Shown here: positions 1-9,945 of the stretch, one piece after another | Layout: each line of letters starts with the position of its first letter | Numbering within the stretch: the first letter of the stretch is position 1 | Source of the DNA: Mucilaginibacter terrenus | GTDB taxonomy: Bacteria > Bacteroidota > Bacteroidia > Sphingobacteriales > Sphingobacteriaceae | Length of the DNA stretch: 64,000 nt | NCBI RefSeq assembly: GCF_003432065.1 | Contig: NZ_QWDE01000003.1 | Coordinates: forward strand, 62,001-126,000 | Reading direction: 5' to 3' | Notes under the pieces: generated by a model | Told to the model about the DNA's origin: nothing | The model's input: the letters and a program-made list of their open reading frames with translations, nothing else | Database searches by the model: none | Program-made: the position numbers and the translations under genes

Positions 1-1463
1 GCGTTAGGGCGCTGATCTACCGGATCGTTAAATTTCTCGAAACGGATAAGGTCGTTCCTTCTCCAACCTTCCCAGTACAACTCACGGCCGCGTTCTGCTA
101 GCATTGCAGTAAGATCTACATTTGCCAAAGGTGTAGCACCACGAGGAGTACGTATAGCATTTACAATAGTTAAAGCAGTTTGACCATTTGGATCAGTTCC
201 GCCGCGCAGGATCGCTTCTGCTTTCTCAAGTAATACATCAGCATAACGTAAAATCACATAGTCATTTGCTGAGTTATCATCGTTAACTGTGTTGTTTGCA
301 GATGGCTGCGGGAAGTATTTAAATACACGGATACCCTGTGCTTCTGTAGAGAAGTTAAGATTAACCTCCGGTGTAAAAACAAGTGGTTTACCGCTGCGTT
401 GTGTCAACGCCTTTCCACCTGGGCCAAATTGCTGACCTACGGCAAAACCTGCACGCAAACCAATTTTGTCTGTTAAGCCCGGATATGCAACACCACGGCG
501 CTCGTCAGTTGCTTCAAACGAATTGTAGAAATCAGCAAGCGTTGTAAACCCATTCCAGCCATCTGGTGTTTGGTTGTAATGCAAGCCCATTCTCCAACGG
601 TTCTTTGCTGAAGCAGGTGCTGATGTTGTGGTGTTGTTAAACCCAAAGATGTTGCCGTGAGATTGCTCAGTGTTATCCCAGGCAAAATCCTGAAAATACT
701 TACCGGCAGGCTCAAGCGTATAACCCGCTGCTGTAACTTTATTAGCATACTCAATAACCTTATCCATATCTGCCTTAGCAAATGTGAACGGCCCACCTAC
801 TGTAGATGAAGTATACACAGCCTTGTTTAGATAAACTTTGGCGAGTAATGCCTGAGCTGCCGCCTTGTTAGCAACGCCAATATTGGCAGATGTAGCAGGT
901 AAATTAGCTTCAGCAAACTCCAGATCCTTAATAATGAACGCGGTTGCTTCTGCACGGTTCATTACTTTAGGGATATCTGATGTTGGCGCATTAGGGTCGC
1001 GGAATGGCTGTTGGCCATACAAGTCTACTACCTGGAACATAAAGTAAGCGCGAAGAAAACTTGCCTGACCTTTTATGTTCGGATCTGTAGCTTTGTCTAC
1101 AACCTGTGTTGCACGAAATACACCAATATTTAACTGATCCCACGTATCGTTCACCTGGTTGTGTGTAGGTGTCCATGTATGGGTGTGCAGTTTACGCCAG
1201 GTACCAAAGTCACCCCAGTCCGTACCGCGGGTTGGTCCCATCATTTCGTCTGTTGGATGCTCTTGCAGTGCGTAAGTATTTGCCTGGTCAGTCTGTCCGT
1301 ATAATTGTGAATAAACACCACCCAGATCTGTTGATCCGGCAGCACCATCTGGTACTAAAGACTTCGAGCCATATAGCTTCTCGTCCAGTTTTGCGCAACC
1401 CGCGGCGGCTAAACAAACCAAACCGCAAATAGCTGCCTTTGAGATAATATTTTTAGTTTTCAT
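1..1463 (-). CDS. susD: RagB/SusD family nutrient-uptake outer-membrane lipoprotein (partial, C-terminus beyond the left edge)
   Basis: The reading frame is open from an ATG at 1463 down to base 1 without a stop, so about 487 residues are present and the C-terminus is cut off by the window. The N-terminus is a lipoprotein signal (MKTKNIISKAAICGLVCLAAAGC) with lipobox LAAAGC, followed by AKLDEKLYG, the usual mature start of SusD-like proteins. TPR-like helices with 'FLRAYFMFQVVDLYG' and 'AAAQALLAKVYLNKA', then the late motif 'RGRELYWEGWRRNDLIRF', are typical of the RagB/SusD family. In the family the protein is a surface lipoprotein that binds glycan as a lid on SusC. It lies 4 bp downstream of susC, in the same operon. 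The substrate cannot be read from the sequence; the GH31 enzyme nearby suggests an alpha-glucan. Confidence 0.95.
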   Translation of the reverse strand, partial: MKTKNIISKAAICGLVCLAAAGCAKLDEKLYGSKSLVPDGAAGSTDLGGVYSQLYGQTDQANTYALQEHPTDEMMGPTRGTDWGDFGTWRKLHTHTWTPTHNQVNDTWDQLNIGVFRATQVVDKATDPNIKGQASFLRAYFMFQVVDLYGQQPFRDPNAPTSDIPKVMNRAEATAFIIKDLEFAEANLPATSANIGVANKAAAQALLAKVYLNKAVYTSSTVGGPFTFAKADMDKVIEYANKVTAAGYTLEPAGKYFQDFAWDNTEQSHGNIFGFNNTTTSAPASAKNRWRMGLHYNQTPDGWNGFTTLADFYNSFEATDERRGVAYPGLTDKIGLRAGFAVGQQFGPGGKALTQRSGKPLVFTPEVNLNFSTEAQGIRVFKYFPQPSANNTVNDDNSANDYVILRYADVLLEKAEAILRGGTDPNGQTALTIVNAIRTPRGATPLANVDLTAMLAERGRELYWEGWRRNDLIRFEKFNDPVDQRPN

Positions 1464-1467
1464 AATG

Positions 1468-4400
1468 TTAGAAACTTGCGTTTAAGCCTAATGTGAATAT
1501 GCGCGCTTTAGGGTATGATGTATAATCAATTCCTCTTGATGCTACGTCGTTCCTTTGTTTATCTGTGTTAATTTCAGGATCCAAACCGCTGTAGTTGGTA
1601 ATCAGGAATAGGTTTTGGCCAGTTACTGATACACGAAGGGTTTTGATCTTGCTTTCTTTCAGCGGGAAAGTATAACCAACACTTGCGTTGCTTAACCTCA
1701 AGAAATCACCTTTTTCCAGGAAGCGAGTTGAAACCTCACCTGAGTTTAACGGATTCTCGTTAGTTGCAGCTACATCTCTGGTTACGTTACGACCGCTAAC
1801 AAGGTTGCCTTTGTAGAAGAATGCATTTGCTGTGTTGTTGTATACATAGAAACCGGTTGCAGCATTCAGGAAGAAGCTCAGTGTCCAGTTCTTGTAAGCA
1901 AAGTTGTTTGTTAAACCTGCGGTGAATTTAGGGTTAGGGCTTCCCTGTAATGAAGAAACGTCTAATCCCTGCGGGTATATACCGAAGCCGTTTGCATCAA
2001 GTCCAGCGTAATTAGGAACGTTAAAGGTGTAAAGTGGAACACCATTGGTGATTAGCTGTGCATAAGCACCTGAAAGACCCTGACCATCAATATTACCTGT
2101 TACGATATAGTTCTTGAAATTTTCAAGCGTGTTTTTAATGAAGGTCATGTTGTAAGATATATCCCAGGTAAAGTCTTTACCCTGGATAGCAGAATAGTTC
2201 AAGCCAACTTCGACACCTTCGTTGATTACGTTACCATCAAGGTTTCTGTAAATTCTTGAAGAAAGAGCAGGTTGTGCAATATCCTGGAAGAACAACAAAT
2301 CAGATACAGATTTGTGGAAATAATCAACAGATCCGTTTAAGCGACCTTTAAGGATAGCAAAATCAATACCGGCGCCGTAGCTTGTATTTGCCTGCCATTT
2401 CAAGTCAGGGTTTGGCAAATATTGTTGCGGATTAGAGTTACCGTTGTAATTAATCTGCCTGATTGCAAGTGATGCATAAGATGGAATCTCCTGGTTACCA
2501 GTTTTACCATAGTTTAACCTAAGGCTCAGGTCATCAAAGAAACCACCTTTAGGCATGAATGACTCGTTACTGATGCGCCATTTAGCAGCTAAGGCCGGGA
2601 AGTTACCATACTTGTGGTTAGGACCAAAGCGGGTTGAACCGTCACGACGGATAGTACCTGTCAAGATGTAACGATCTTTATAAGAGTAGTTAACACGTGC
2701 AAAGTATGATTGCAGCCTGTAGCTTGAGCTATCACCTACCGGGTAAGCCAGGTGAGTTTTAAAATCATCATAATCTTTAACTAATACACCTGGTTGAGAT
2801 GTACCAAAACCAAATTCGTTGCGGTTAAAGTTTTTGAATGTTTGGTAAGAGTAACCTACCAACGCAGTTAACGAGCTGTTGTCTTTCCATTTTTTATCAT
2901 AGTTAAGGGTATGCTCTGTTGTATAGTTAGTTAACTCATTGTACTGATAGATAGCTGTACCATTGCCTGTTGGAGATGGGAAGTTTTGTTCCCTGATACC
3001 TATTGCATCAGTATAGCCTACCACTTTTGGATCATAGAAAGTTTTACGTAAACCCCTTGATATATCAGCTCCAAAGTTGCCTTTGTAAGATAGGCCTTCA
3101 AATAATCTTAATGTAAGTGTAAGGTTATTTAAGTACCTGTTGATATTGTCTCTGTCATCAATTTGGTCTAATAACGATACCGGGTTACGGAAGCTGTTGC
3201 CATTTGGATAACCATCAGCATTGTAACCATTAAGGTTAAAATAACGGCCCTGATCATCAAATACAGGCGCAGTTGGGTTAAGTTGGATAGCTGCACCAAT
3301 CAAGCTACCGTTAAAGCCTGCGTTGTTTGTGATAGGCGCAAACTGGTCTTTCACATTAGAGTAAGTTGATTGCAGATCGAATTTTAAACGCTCATGAAAG
3401 AAAGACTGTGAAGCGTTAATACGAGCATTTAAACGCTTTAAAGCAGAATTCTTAACAGTTCCTTGTTGGTTATCATAACCTAACGACGCACGATAGTTGC
3501 CTGTATTGCTTGCACCACCAAAGCCAAGGTTATAGTTCTGTGATACCGCGCTACGGAATATTTGATCTTGCCAATCAGTGTTACCGCCGTAATCTACACC
3601 ACCAGCGGCAACTGTACCTGCGTTAGCACCTACACTAGCAACTGCTGCAAGAAACTCATCGCGGTTTAGCACATCATAACGCTTAGCTGTTGAAGCAACG
3701 CTTGTAGTGGCTGAAAATTGAATGCCCTGACCTTTACGACCTTTACGAGTTGTAATTAAAATTACACCATTTGCACCACGAGCACCGTAAATAGCTGCTG
3801 AAGACGCATCTTTCAATACCGAAATGTTCTCAATATCCGAAGGATTGATGAATGCAAGTGGGTTACGTGCAGATGAGTTACCAGCACCAACGCCATAACC
3901 GCCGCTTGTACCGCCGTTATCCAACGGAATTCCATCAACTACGTACAATGGGTTATCGTTAGCACGAATAGAACCCGCACCCCTTATGTTGATTGTAGCA
4001 CCTGCACCTGGCTCACCGCTTGATGGAGTTACTTGTACACCTGCTATACGGCCCTGTAATAATTGGTCTGGAGTAGCGATAACGCCCTTGTTAAAATCCT
4101 TAGGACTTAATGTTGCAACAGATCCGGTTGCATCCTTAACGCGCTGTGTACCGTAACCTATTACTACAACCTCATTAAGGGAAGTACTTGTAGATTCAAG
4201 GCTTACAGCTATTGATGTTTGACCATCAATACTAACGGTTGCTTGCTTGTAGCCGATGTAAGAAAAAGTTAATGATGTAGTGCTTGCCGGTACTGATAAT
4301 CGGAAAGTACCATCTACACTGGTTAAGGTGCCGCTGCCGCCGGCAGCGCCTACAGATACCCCTATCAAAGGCGACCCGTCCTTTTTGTCGGTTACTTTAC

Positions 4401-4491
4401 CTGTTACCACCTTATTTTGAGCAAACGCAGGCTCAAAAAAGAGGCAGGTGAAAGCAAAAAAACATAGTGTGAGTAAGTGTTTAAATTGCAT
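1468..4491 (-). CDS. susC: SusC/RagA family TonB-dependent outer-membrane transporter
   Basis: This is a TonB-linked outer-membrane porin of 1007 residues. I chose the ATG at 4491 because it gives a signal peptide (MQFKHLLTLCFFAFTCLFFEPAFAQ) directly; a 22-residue upstream extension looks non-coding. After the signal come a carboxypeptidase-regulatory-like beta-sandwich (about residues 27-105, 'VTGKVTDKKDGSPLIGVSV'), the SusC junction 'LNEVVVIGYGTQRVKDATGSV', a plug domain ('GVQVTPSSGEPGAGATINIRGAGSI', 'PLYVVDGIPLDN') and a long beta-barrel ending in aromatic F. The family imports oligosaccharides across the outer membrane with SusD, powered by TonB-ExbBD. It is upstream of and co-oriented with susD, with 4 bp between them. 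No clear Shine-Dalgarno is visible, as is normal in this phylum. Confidence 0.97.
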   Translation of the reverse strand: MQFKHLLTLCFFAFTCLFFEPAFAQNKVVTGKVTDKKDGSPLIGVSVGAAGGSGTLTSVDGTFRLSVPASTTSLTFSYIGYKQATVSIDGQTSIAVSLESTSTSLNEVVVIGYGTQRVKDATGSVATLSPKDFNKGVIATPDQLLQGRIAGVQVTPSSGEPGAGATINIRGAGSIRANDNPLYVVDGIPLDNGGTSGGYGVGAGNSSARNPLAFINPSDIENISVLKDASSAAIYGARGANGVILITTRKGRKGQGIQFSATTSVASTAKRYDVLNRDEFLAAVASVGANAGTVAAGGVDYGGNTDWQDQIFRSAVSQNYNLGFGGASNTGNYRASLGYDNQQGTVKNSALKRLNARINASQSFFHERLKFDLQSTYSNVKDQFAPITNNAGFNGSLIGAAIQLNPTAPVFDDQGRYFNLNGYNADGYPNGNSFRNPVSLLDQIDDRDNINRYLNNLTLTLRLFEGLSYKGNFGADISRGLRKTFYDPKVVGYTDAIGIREQNFPSPTGNGTAIYQYNELTNYTTEHTLNYDKKWKDNSSLTALVGYSYQTFKNFNRNEFGFGTSQPGVLVKDYDDFKTHLAYPVGDSSSYRLQSYFARVNYSYKDRYILTGTIRRDGSTRFGPNHKYGNFPALAAKWRISNESFMPKGGFFDDLSLRLNYGKTGNQEIPSYASLAIRQINYNGNSNPQQYLPNPDLKWQANTSYGAGIDFAILKGRLNGSVDYFHKSVSDLLFFQDIAQPALSSRIYRNLDGNVINEGVEVGLNYSAIQGKDFTWDISYNMTFIKNTLENFKNYIVTGNIDGQGLSGAYAQLITNGVPLYTFNVPNYAGLDANGFGIYPQGLDVSSLQGSPNPKFTAGLTNNFAYKNWTLSFFLNAATGFYVYNNTANAFFYKGNLVSGRNVTRDVAATNENPLNSGEVSTRFLEKGDFLRLSNASVGYTFPLKESKIKTLRVSVTGQNLFLITNYSGLDPEINTDKQRNDVASRGIDYTSYPKARIFTLGLNASF

Positions 4492-4896
4492 ACTGTGTGG
4501 TTTAATTAGATTGGTTATATAAGCTTTTATGCAGAATCTTTTTACTGTCAAATGCAATGCATATCATATAGTGCACTACTAAATGTACAATAAAACAAAT
4601 CCTGAACGTTGTTTAAAAATTGGTTTATACGGCTAAAATGCCATTTGTGTAATGTACATCAACACCTCTCATTTGCTGAACTACCTTTACACCTATACAA
4701 ATATGTGTGTACTAATTGTTAATCCCTACTCAATTACATCATTTTAAAAAAAATATAGAGTATATAAAGTTTAAATTACTTTAAATCAGAAGCTTAATTA
4801 TTAAATACATGTAAAAAATATAATCGTTTTTAGACTTCAATTAGGCTACCAAACCTCTAATAACTTAAATAGATCACTTAAATTTCAACCTGTTAA
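4492..4896. other. AT-rich intergenic region upstream of susC (405 bp)
   Basis: No open reading frame or RNA gene is visible. The stretch is strongly AT-rich with several TTTAAA/TTAAAT runs and must carry the promoter and any operator of the susCD operon, as well as the 3' end of the regulator transcript. I could not find a convincing TTG-N19-21-TAnnTTTG promoter; the nearest -7-like octamer on the minus strand (TGCATTTG) departs from consensus. Confidence 0.5.
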
Positions 4897-6510
4897 TTAC
4901 TCAACCATATCCACAGCCTTGATATCCATTATGTGTTGTTCAAATTGCTCAGGATTTTTAGACTTTGCTTTAATACGCATTTTGTACACGTATATAGTAT
5001 TTACAGAGTACTCAAGTATTTTGGCTATGGTTTCGTTATCGTTAATCCCCATGCGGATAAGTGCAAAAATTCTAAGATCAGTATTAAGCACTTCATTTTC
5101 CTGCGGCCAAATCTGATCTTTTTCAGCAAATTGAGAATTAAACACCGACACAAAATTCGGGAATATTTTTAGGAAGATATGGTCAAAGCTATGATATAAC
5201 ACCTGACGTTCATTCTTGATGTTAATATTGTTGATTATGGTTCTGATATCTTCGTACTTTTTTATAGATAACTTAGTATCTACCGACATTTTTAGCTTTT
5301 CTAACTTCAAAATATACCCTGAAATAATTTTGAAGAACTGTCCTATATATTCTTCTTTGATGTGTGCATCTTCTGTTAGCTGGTAATTTACCTGCTTCAA
5401 CTGCACATTCTTATCTTCGATTATTTTTTCTTTATGTTTAAGCTTGGCTAGTTGCTTGTAAATCATTATCAGGAAAAGTATAACCAACGATGCTAATGCG
5501 GTTATAGCCAATAACAACATTAATATTCTCTGCTTTTCATGTTCCGAATGATCCAACTCTTCAGCAGCTACCAGCGGCAAAATTGCACCTATCTGTATCT
5601 TTCGTTGCCGGGCACCATAGAAGTCTGCATCTGCTTTAGCAAGTTTTACAAAAGCATACGCGTCTTTGGTATTACCTACTTTGTAAAGTTGTTCGGCAAG
5701 CGTAAACAAGGCTACTGTCTCTTTAGTAGACGACTTTATATCAGCAATAGCAGAGCGTATCAGCAAACTAATTGCTTCATCTCGCCGGTTGATATTTAGG
5801 TAAGATATCGCTAACGAGCAATTTACCATTGCCCTCAAGTGCATTGATATAGGTTTACCGGAACTCAGCAAAAGTTTCAATTCGTTGTCGTGCGTTAGCG
5901 GTGCGCCGGATTGCGCACTTTTAAGCCCCGAAAAGTGGTACCAATCTACACTGCCTTTTTTAGTGAGCATTATAGCTGAGTCGATAAAGGCGTTACTGGC
6001 CTTCATATACCCTTGCATAAAATATTTATCGTTGTTATACTTAGCCAGATCACTATTACACCGATACATAATAAAATAGTACTCCATTTTGGCGCTATCA
6101 CTTAACAGTTTTGGATTTACTTTACTCATGCAGTCGAAAGTTTCCTTGAACATTCCGGACGAAAGCAAAATAAATCCAAGTTTAATCTCGCTGTAATAAG
6201 CGCGGGCCATGTCATTCATTTGCACGCTCAAGTTCTTCAGCTTGTTTACATACACGTAAGCAGAGTCGTACTGGTAAGACTTGTACTCATCATAAAGCTT
6301 AAGGCAAAGATCGTACTGACGGGTGTAATTAGTAGAGGCAGTGGCAACACGTAATTGCTTTAGCTGCTGTATACGCTGGCGTTTTGCACCATCATAAACA
6401 TCTTTTTTGCTTATTTCTGATTTGAGCTCCTCAAGCAAGCTTGCATTGTCTGCCGAGAATACAGGCAGGGTAAAGCATACTAAAAAGATTGATAGTAAAA
6501 GTAACTTCAT
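4897..6510 (-). CDS. SusR-like membrane-anchored transcriptional regulator (TPR, one membrane span, C-terminal HTH)
   Basis: This 537-residue protein has a signal peptide (MKLLLLSIFLVCFTLPVFSA), an alpha-helical TPR-like periplasmic region (about residues 25-320), a single transmembrane helix ('ILMLLLAITALASLVILFLIMIY', about 330-352), a coiled-coil linker ('LKHKEKIIEDKNVQLKQVNYQL') and a C-terminal LuxR-like helix-turn-helix ('NTDLRIFALIRMGINDNETIAKILEYSVNTIYVYKMRIKAK', about 475-515; given here only as a motif). This is the layout of the Bacteroides SusR family (DUF6377-type), which senses an oligosaccharide in the periplasm and activates susCD-type operons. The position between susCD and a GH31 enzyme fits. 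Specific ligand and target are inference. Confidence 0.82.
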   Translation of the reverse strand: MKLLLLSIFLVCFTLPVFSADNASLLEELKSEISKKDVYDGAKRQRIQQLKQLRVATASTNYTRQYDLCLKLYDEYKSYQYDSAYVYVNKLKNLSVQMNDMARAYYSEIKLGFILLSSGMFKETFDCMSKVNPKLLSDSAKMEYYFIMYRCNSDLAKYNNDKYFMQGYMKASNAFIDSAIMLTKKGSVDWYHFSGLKSAQSGAPLTHDNELKLLLSSGKPISMHLRAMVNCSLAISYLNINRRDEAISLLIRSAIADIKSSTKETVALFTLAEQLYKVGNTKDAYAFVKLAKADADFYGARQRKIQIGAILPLVAAEELDHSEHEKQRILMLLLAITALASLVILFLIMIYKQLAKLKHKEKIIEDKNVQLKQVNYQLTEDAHIKEEYIGQFFKIISGYILKLEKLKMSVDTKLSIKKYEDIRTIINNINIKNERQVLYHSFDHIFLKIFPNFVSVFNSQFAEKDQIWPQENEVLNTDLRIFALIRMGINDNETIAKILEYSVNTIYVYKMRIKAKSKNPEQFEQHIMDIKAVDMVE

Positions 6511-6689
6511 AAATGGCTATGACGGCGATTAAAGTTAAGAAGTAAATCCTGATGAATAAATAGAGTAAACGGTGTTTGATCGTTTTTATCAAAGTGATGC
6601 TACCAAGCACTTTTTATTCAAAGAGTAGTAAAATGGCATTAACCATTAATTCAAAATTGATAATTAAAAGTTCATTTGTATGCAAGCAC

Positions 6690-6721
6690 AAAAAGGCCTG
6701 CAGTAACTTGCAGGCCTTTTT
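6690..6721 (-). terminator. Rho-independent terminator of the GH31 gene
   Basis: A perfect 13-bp inverted repeat (AAAAAGGCCTGCA / TGCAGGCCTTTTT) around a 6-nt loop, 19 bp beyond the GH31 stop. It has an A-run on one side and a T-run on the other, so it could work in both directions. The SusR-like gene to the left has its own start further along (6510), so the hairpin also separates the two transcripts. Confidence 0.85.
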
Positions 6722-6739
6722 GTGTTCATAATTTAATGT

Positions 6740-9202
6740 TTAATAGGCGACTGTAAAAAGTTCAGTTGAGTTTTTAATTGACATAATCTTAACCTTCTCG
6801 CCTTCTACCGGATTGGATAAACCTGTTGGATCGAAGCGTGATATCGGAACCATAAGTGCCGAAAGATCATCTCTAACCTTGCTATTCTTACCATTAAACT
6901 TGAAGGTAGAACCGCTAAAGCCATGCAGTACCAGCTTGATATTGCTAAACTTAGAGTTAGCAGTACCCTCAACTTTACCGAAAGCAATTTCTTTTTTTGC
7001 GGCGTTGTAGGTGATGTTGCGTTTATAAAAATCGCCCTTTTCATAATTGTAACTCTCACCATCATCTTCGTAGTAAACAAACTTATTGTTTACAGCACCT
7101 TGATAAACATGAATTGTCAAGGTATCAGTCGGGCGCTCCGCAGTAGTTTGTACCAGCGACTGCATAGGTATTATACTGCTCTCCCTTACAAATACAGGTA
7201 ATTTGCTCATGCCCAGCTCCGTTTTTACGTGAGCGTTGCCTTGCTGAATGGTGCCATTGTACAAATCATACCACTTACCTGCCGGAAAGTACATGCGTTC
7301 TATCTGCGTTTGGCTATCAAATGGAAACACCAGAAAAGCATGCCCAAACATGTACTCGTTCTCGTAAGTGCCATTGTATACATTTTCATCATGCGTGTAA
7401 TCTATAGCTAAGGAACGCATAACGGGCTGTCCACTCTCCTTTGCTTCATAAAAAGTAGAATACAGGTATGGAAGCAACTTATAACGCAAGTTAATGTAGT
7501 TGCGGGTTATCTCCAGTACCTCCTCGCCGTAAGCCCAGGGCTCGGATGACTTAGTGTTAATTTGAGTATGGTTGCGCATATATGGATTAAATGCTCCTAT
7601 TTGCATCCAGCGGGCATAAAGATAAGGTGAGGCACCTCCCGTGAAACCACCTACATCCATTCCTGTATAGGGCACTCCGCTTAAACCCAGGCTATTCATC
7701 AGCCTTATACCTGCCAACATATGGCTGTCTTCCGCGCGATTGTCACCCGTCCATAATGCAGCATAACGTTGTAGACCAGCATAACCAGACCGTGTAAGCA
7801 CAAATGGCCGTTTGTTGCCGCCCAGAGCGGCGCGATAACCTTCGTAACTGCTACGAATCATCTCCAGGCCGTAAACATTATGTATTTGCATGTGCGATGC
7901 ACCTTTACCTTCATAATTAAACAAGATGTTATCCGGAGCTTTTTGTCCCCAGGTAGAGAACTCATTCATATCGTTCCAAATCCCGCTAACGCCATCTCCG
8001 GCATAAACCTTCATCTCATTGGCCCACCAATTGCGCCCCTTTGCACTGGTAAAGTCGGGAAAGTGGCACCATCCCGGCCAAACCTGACCTGTGTAGTAAG
8101 TACTATCAGGATATTTGGCAAAAATATCTTCCTTAACCCCGCGGTCGTAAACACCATAACCCTTTTCCTCTTTAACACCAGGATCAACAATTAGCGTCAC
8201 TTTAAAGCCCATGTCCTTTAACTTTTTGGTCATGGCGGGAGGATCAGGAAAGCGGCTTTTATCCCATGTAAATACCTTATATTTATCCATATAATGGATG
8301 TCGAGTGTTATGCCATCGGCTGGTATCTTTTTTTCGCGTAAGGTATTGGCAATTCTGTAAACCTCTGTATCAGGATAGTAGCTATAACGGTTTTGCTGAT
8401 AACCCAAGCTCCAAAGTGGCGGCATTTTAATACGGCCTGTAAGCCACGTGTATGAAGTTATAATGTCACGTAAATGGGAGTTATAGATGAAATAGTAGTT
8501 CATCTCACCACCTTTGGCGCCAAAAGATGAAAAACGATTATTGCTGGCACCGAAGTTAAAGTCGCTTTGATAAGTGTTATCAAAAAACAACCCATACTGT
8601 ACATTGTGGTGAACGCCTATATAAAACGGAATGGTGGAGTACAACGGGTCTTGTCCAGCTGAATAACCAAATACATCGCTGTTCCAATTGGTATAGGCAT
8701 TACCTTTTCGATCCAAGCCCCCGGTTTTTTCACCCAAGCCTATAAAGTGCTCTCCATCCTGCATTTTCTTGTAAGTGGTAACACTTTCACTCACCCATGA
8801 CGTTGTTAAACCAGGCTCGTCCTGGTTGATGACTTCGCCGGCTGGAGTCAAAAAAGTTATTTGCCAAGGGTTCTTCCTGATGTTCACCTTAAGAGAATCG
8901 GTTATCATGTTTATTTCCGCATCATTTTGTGTTATTGATACTTTAGTAACCTGCGGCTTGCTGATCACAGCGTAGGAGAAATCCTCTGCAAGTTGCTGTT
9001 TGTCTACACGTACTCTAATGATACCGGGACTGTAAGCTGTAACTTTAACAGAAGCATTCTCTGTTCTTATGTCAAGCTCCTGATTGTTTATGGTAACGCC
9101 TGTAATTTTTCCAATTTTCTTTACCGGATTTTGAGAAAAGGTAAGTTGCGTTGATATAGAAAAGCATAACACCAGGTAAAGGCAACGTAGAGATATCTTC
9201 AT
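6740..9202 (-). CDS. Glycoside hydrolase family 31 alpha-glucosidase, secreted
   Basis: This 820-residue protein starts with a signal peptide ending near 'STQLTFSQ'. The domains are an N-terminal beta-sandwich (about 25-250), a GH31 (beta/alpha)8 barrel (about 255-600), and a C-terminal beta domain with a DUF5110-like end. Motifs visible: 'LWSLGYQQNRYSYYP', 'DGITLDIHYMD', the nucleophile Asp in 'GIWNDMNEF' (about residue 411) and the acid/base Asp in 'LWTGDNRAEDSH' (about 487). The family hydrolyses terminal alpha-linked glucose or xylose; 'WNDMNE' is most like alpha-glucosidases. The export signal predicts a periplasmic or surface enzyme trimming oligosaccharides brought in by the neighbouring SusC/SusD. 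It could also be an alpha-xylosidase; the sequence does not decide. Confidence 0.93.
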   Translation of the reverse strand: MKISLRCLYLVLCFSISTQLTFSQNPVKKIGKITGVTINNQELDIRTENASVKVTAYSPGIIRVRVDKQQLAEDFSYAVISKPQVTKVSITQNDAEINMITDSLKVNIRKNPWQITFLTPAGEVINQDEPGLTTSWVSESVTTYKKMQDGEHFIGLGEKTGGLDRKGNAYTNWNSDVFGYSAGQDPLYSTIPFYIGVHHNVQYGLFFDNTYQSDFNFGASNNRFSSFGAKGGEMNYYFIYNSHLRDIITSYTWLTGRIKMPPLWSLGYQQNRYSYYPDTEVYRIANTLREKKIPADGITLDIHYMDKYKVFTWDKSRFPDPPAMTKKLKDMGFKVTLIVDPGVKEEKGYGVYDRGVKEDIFAKYPDSTYYTGQVWPGWCHFPDFTSAKGRNWWANEMKVYAGDGVSGIWNDMNEFSTWGQKAPDNILFNYEGKGASHMQIHNVYGLEMIRSSYEGYRAALGGNKRPFVLTRSGYAGLQRYAALWTGDNRAEDSHMLAGIRLMNSLGLSGVPYTGMDVGGFTGGASPYLYARWMQIGAFNPYMRNHTQINTKSSEPWAYGEEVLEITRNYINLRYKLLPYLYSTFYEAKESGQPVMRSLAIDYTHDENVYNGTYENEYMFGHAFLVFPFDSQTQIERMYFPAGKWYDLYNGTIQQGNAHVKTELGMSKLPVFVRESSIIPMQSLVQTTAERPTDTLTIHVYQGAVNNKFVYYEDDGESYNYEKGDFYKRNITYNAAKKEIAFGKVEGTANSKFSNIKLVLHGFSGSTFKFNGKNSKVRDDLSALMVPISRFDPTGLSNPVEGEKVKIMSIKNSTELFTVAY

Positions 9203-9322
9203 TTATGGTAAATAATTGTTTATAAAAGCAGTTGATTAGATGAGACACATTAAAGCAATGAAAGTATAACACATACTTTGCTCCTGAAAGAAATCTAAGA
9301 TTATGAATATTTTTTATAAACT

Positions 9323-9358
9323 AAAAACGCACAAAACAAGCTGTTTTGGGCGTTTTTT
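9323..9358 (-). terminator. Rho-independent terminator downstream of apt
   Basis: Stem AAAAACGC-a-CAAAACA / TGTTTTG-g-GCGTTTTT with one internal mismatch and a 3-nt loop, followed by a T-run on either strand. It lies about 60 bp beyond the apt stop and ends the apt transcript on the minus strand. Confidence 0.75.
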
Positions 9359-9417
9359 CTATCCTATTCTAATGAAAAATATAGCTTGCTCATTTATTTA
9401 TACAACTGAGAAAAGAG

Positions 9418-9945
9418 CTAATATTTGGCGAGCACAATAACCTTGTTGTTTATTGGCTCTATTCTTTCGTGCCCGTTTAAAAAACCAAGCCCTACTACAA
9501 ACGTAAAACCTGCAACCTTTCCGCCCATTTCTTGAATCAACTCGCTTGTGGCAGCAACAGTACCACCGGTAGCAAGCAAATCATCGTGTATTAATATATG
9601 ATCGCCGGCTTTAAAAGCATCCGTATGCAATTCGATAGTGGCAGTGCCATATTCCAACTCATACACCTTTTGCTTAACTGTATGAGGTAGTTTACCAGCC
9701 TTACGTACCGGCACAAAGGGCACACCTAATTTTTGAGCCAGGTTAAGGCCGAACAAAAATCCACGGCTTTCAACACCAGCTACAGCATCAATGCGAATGC
9801 CTTTAACTTCCCTAACAAATGCGTCAACTATATCACCGCACAAGCCGGGATCCTTTAAAATTGGGGTAATATCTTTGAAGATAATGCCCGGCTTGGGGAA
9901 ATCTGGTATATCGCGAATTGCGGATTTAATTTGCTGCTCTATCAT
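9418..9945 (-). CDS. apt: Adenine phosphoribosyltransferase
   Basis: This 175-residue cytosolic enzyme makes AMP from adenine and PRPP (purine salvage). The PRPP-binding motif is 'HILIHDDLLATGGTV' (about 120-133), preceded by 'GVESRGFLFG' and 'PVRKAGKLP', all diagnostic of the family; length is normal (170-180). The ATG at 9945 shares its A with the TGA stop of the upstream gene (TGATG), so the two are translationally coupled. A TTG one codon upstream (9948) is a possible alternative start. Confidence 0.96.
   Translation of the reverse strand: MIEQQIKSAIRDIPDFPKPGIIFKDITPILKDPGLCGDIVDAFVREVKGIRIDAVAGVESRGFLFGLNLAQKLGVPFVPVRKAGKLPHTVKQKVYELEYGTATIELHTDAFKAGDHILIHDDLLATGGTVAATSELIQEMGGKVAGFTFVVGLGFLNGHERIEPINNKVIVLAKY

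Noticed and set aside
473-796. 107-residue minus-strand frame and other long frames overlapping the SusD gene
   Set aside because: They are other-frame readings of the susD coding region, which is open to the window edge and strongly family-like.
4492-4896. Promoter of susC from the TGCATTTG octamer
   Set aside because: The octamer breaks the conserved TA of the -7 element and no TTG lies at the right distance.
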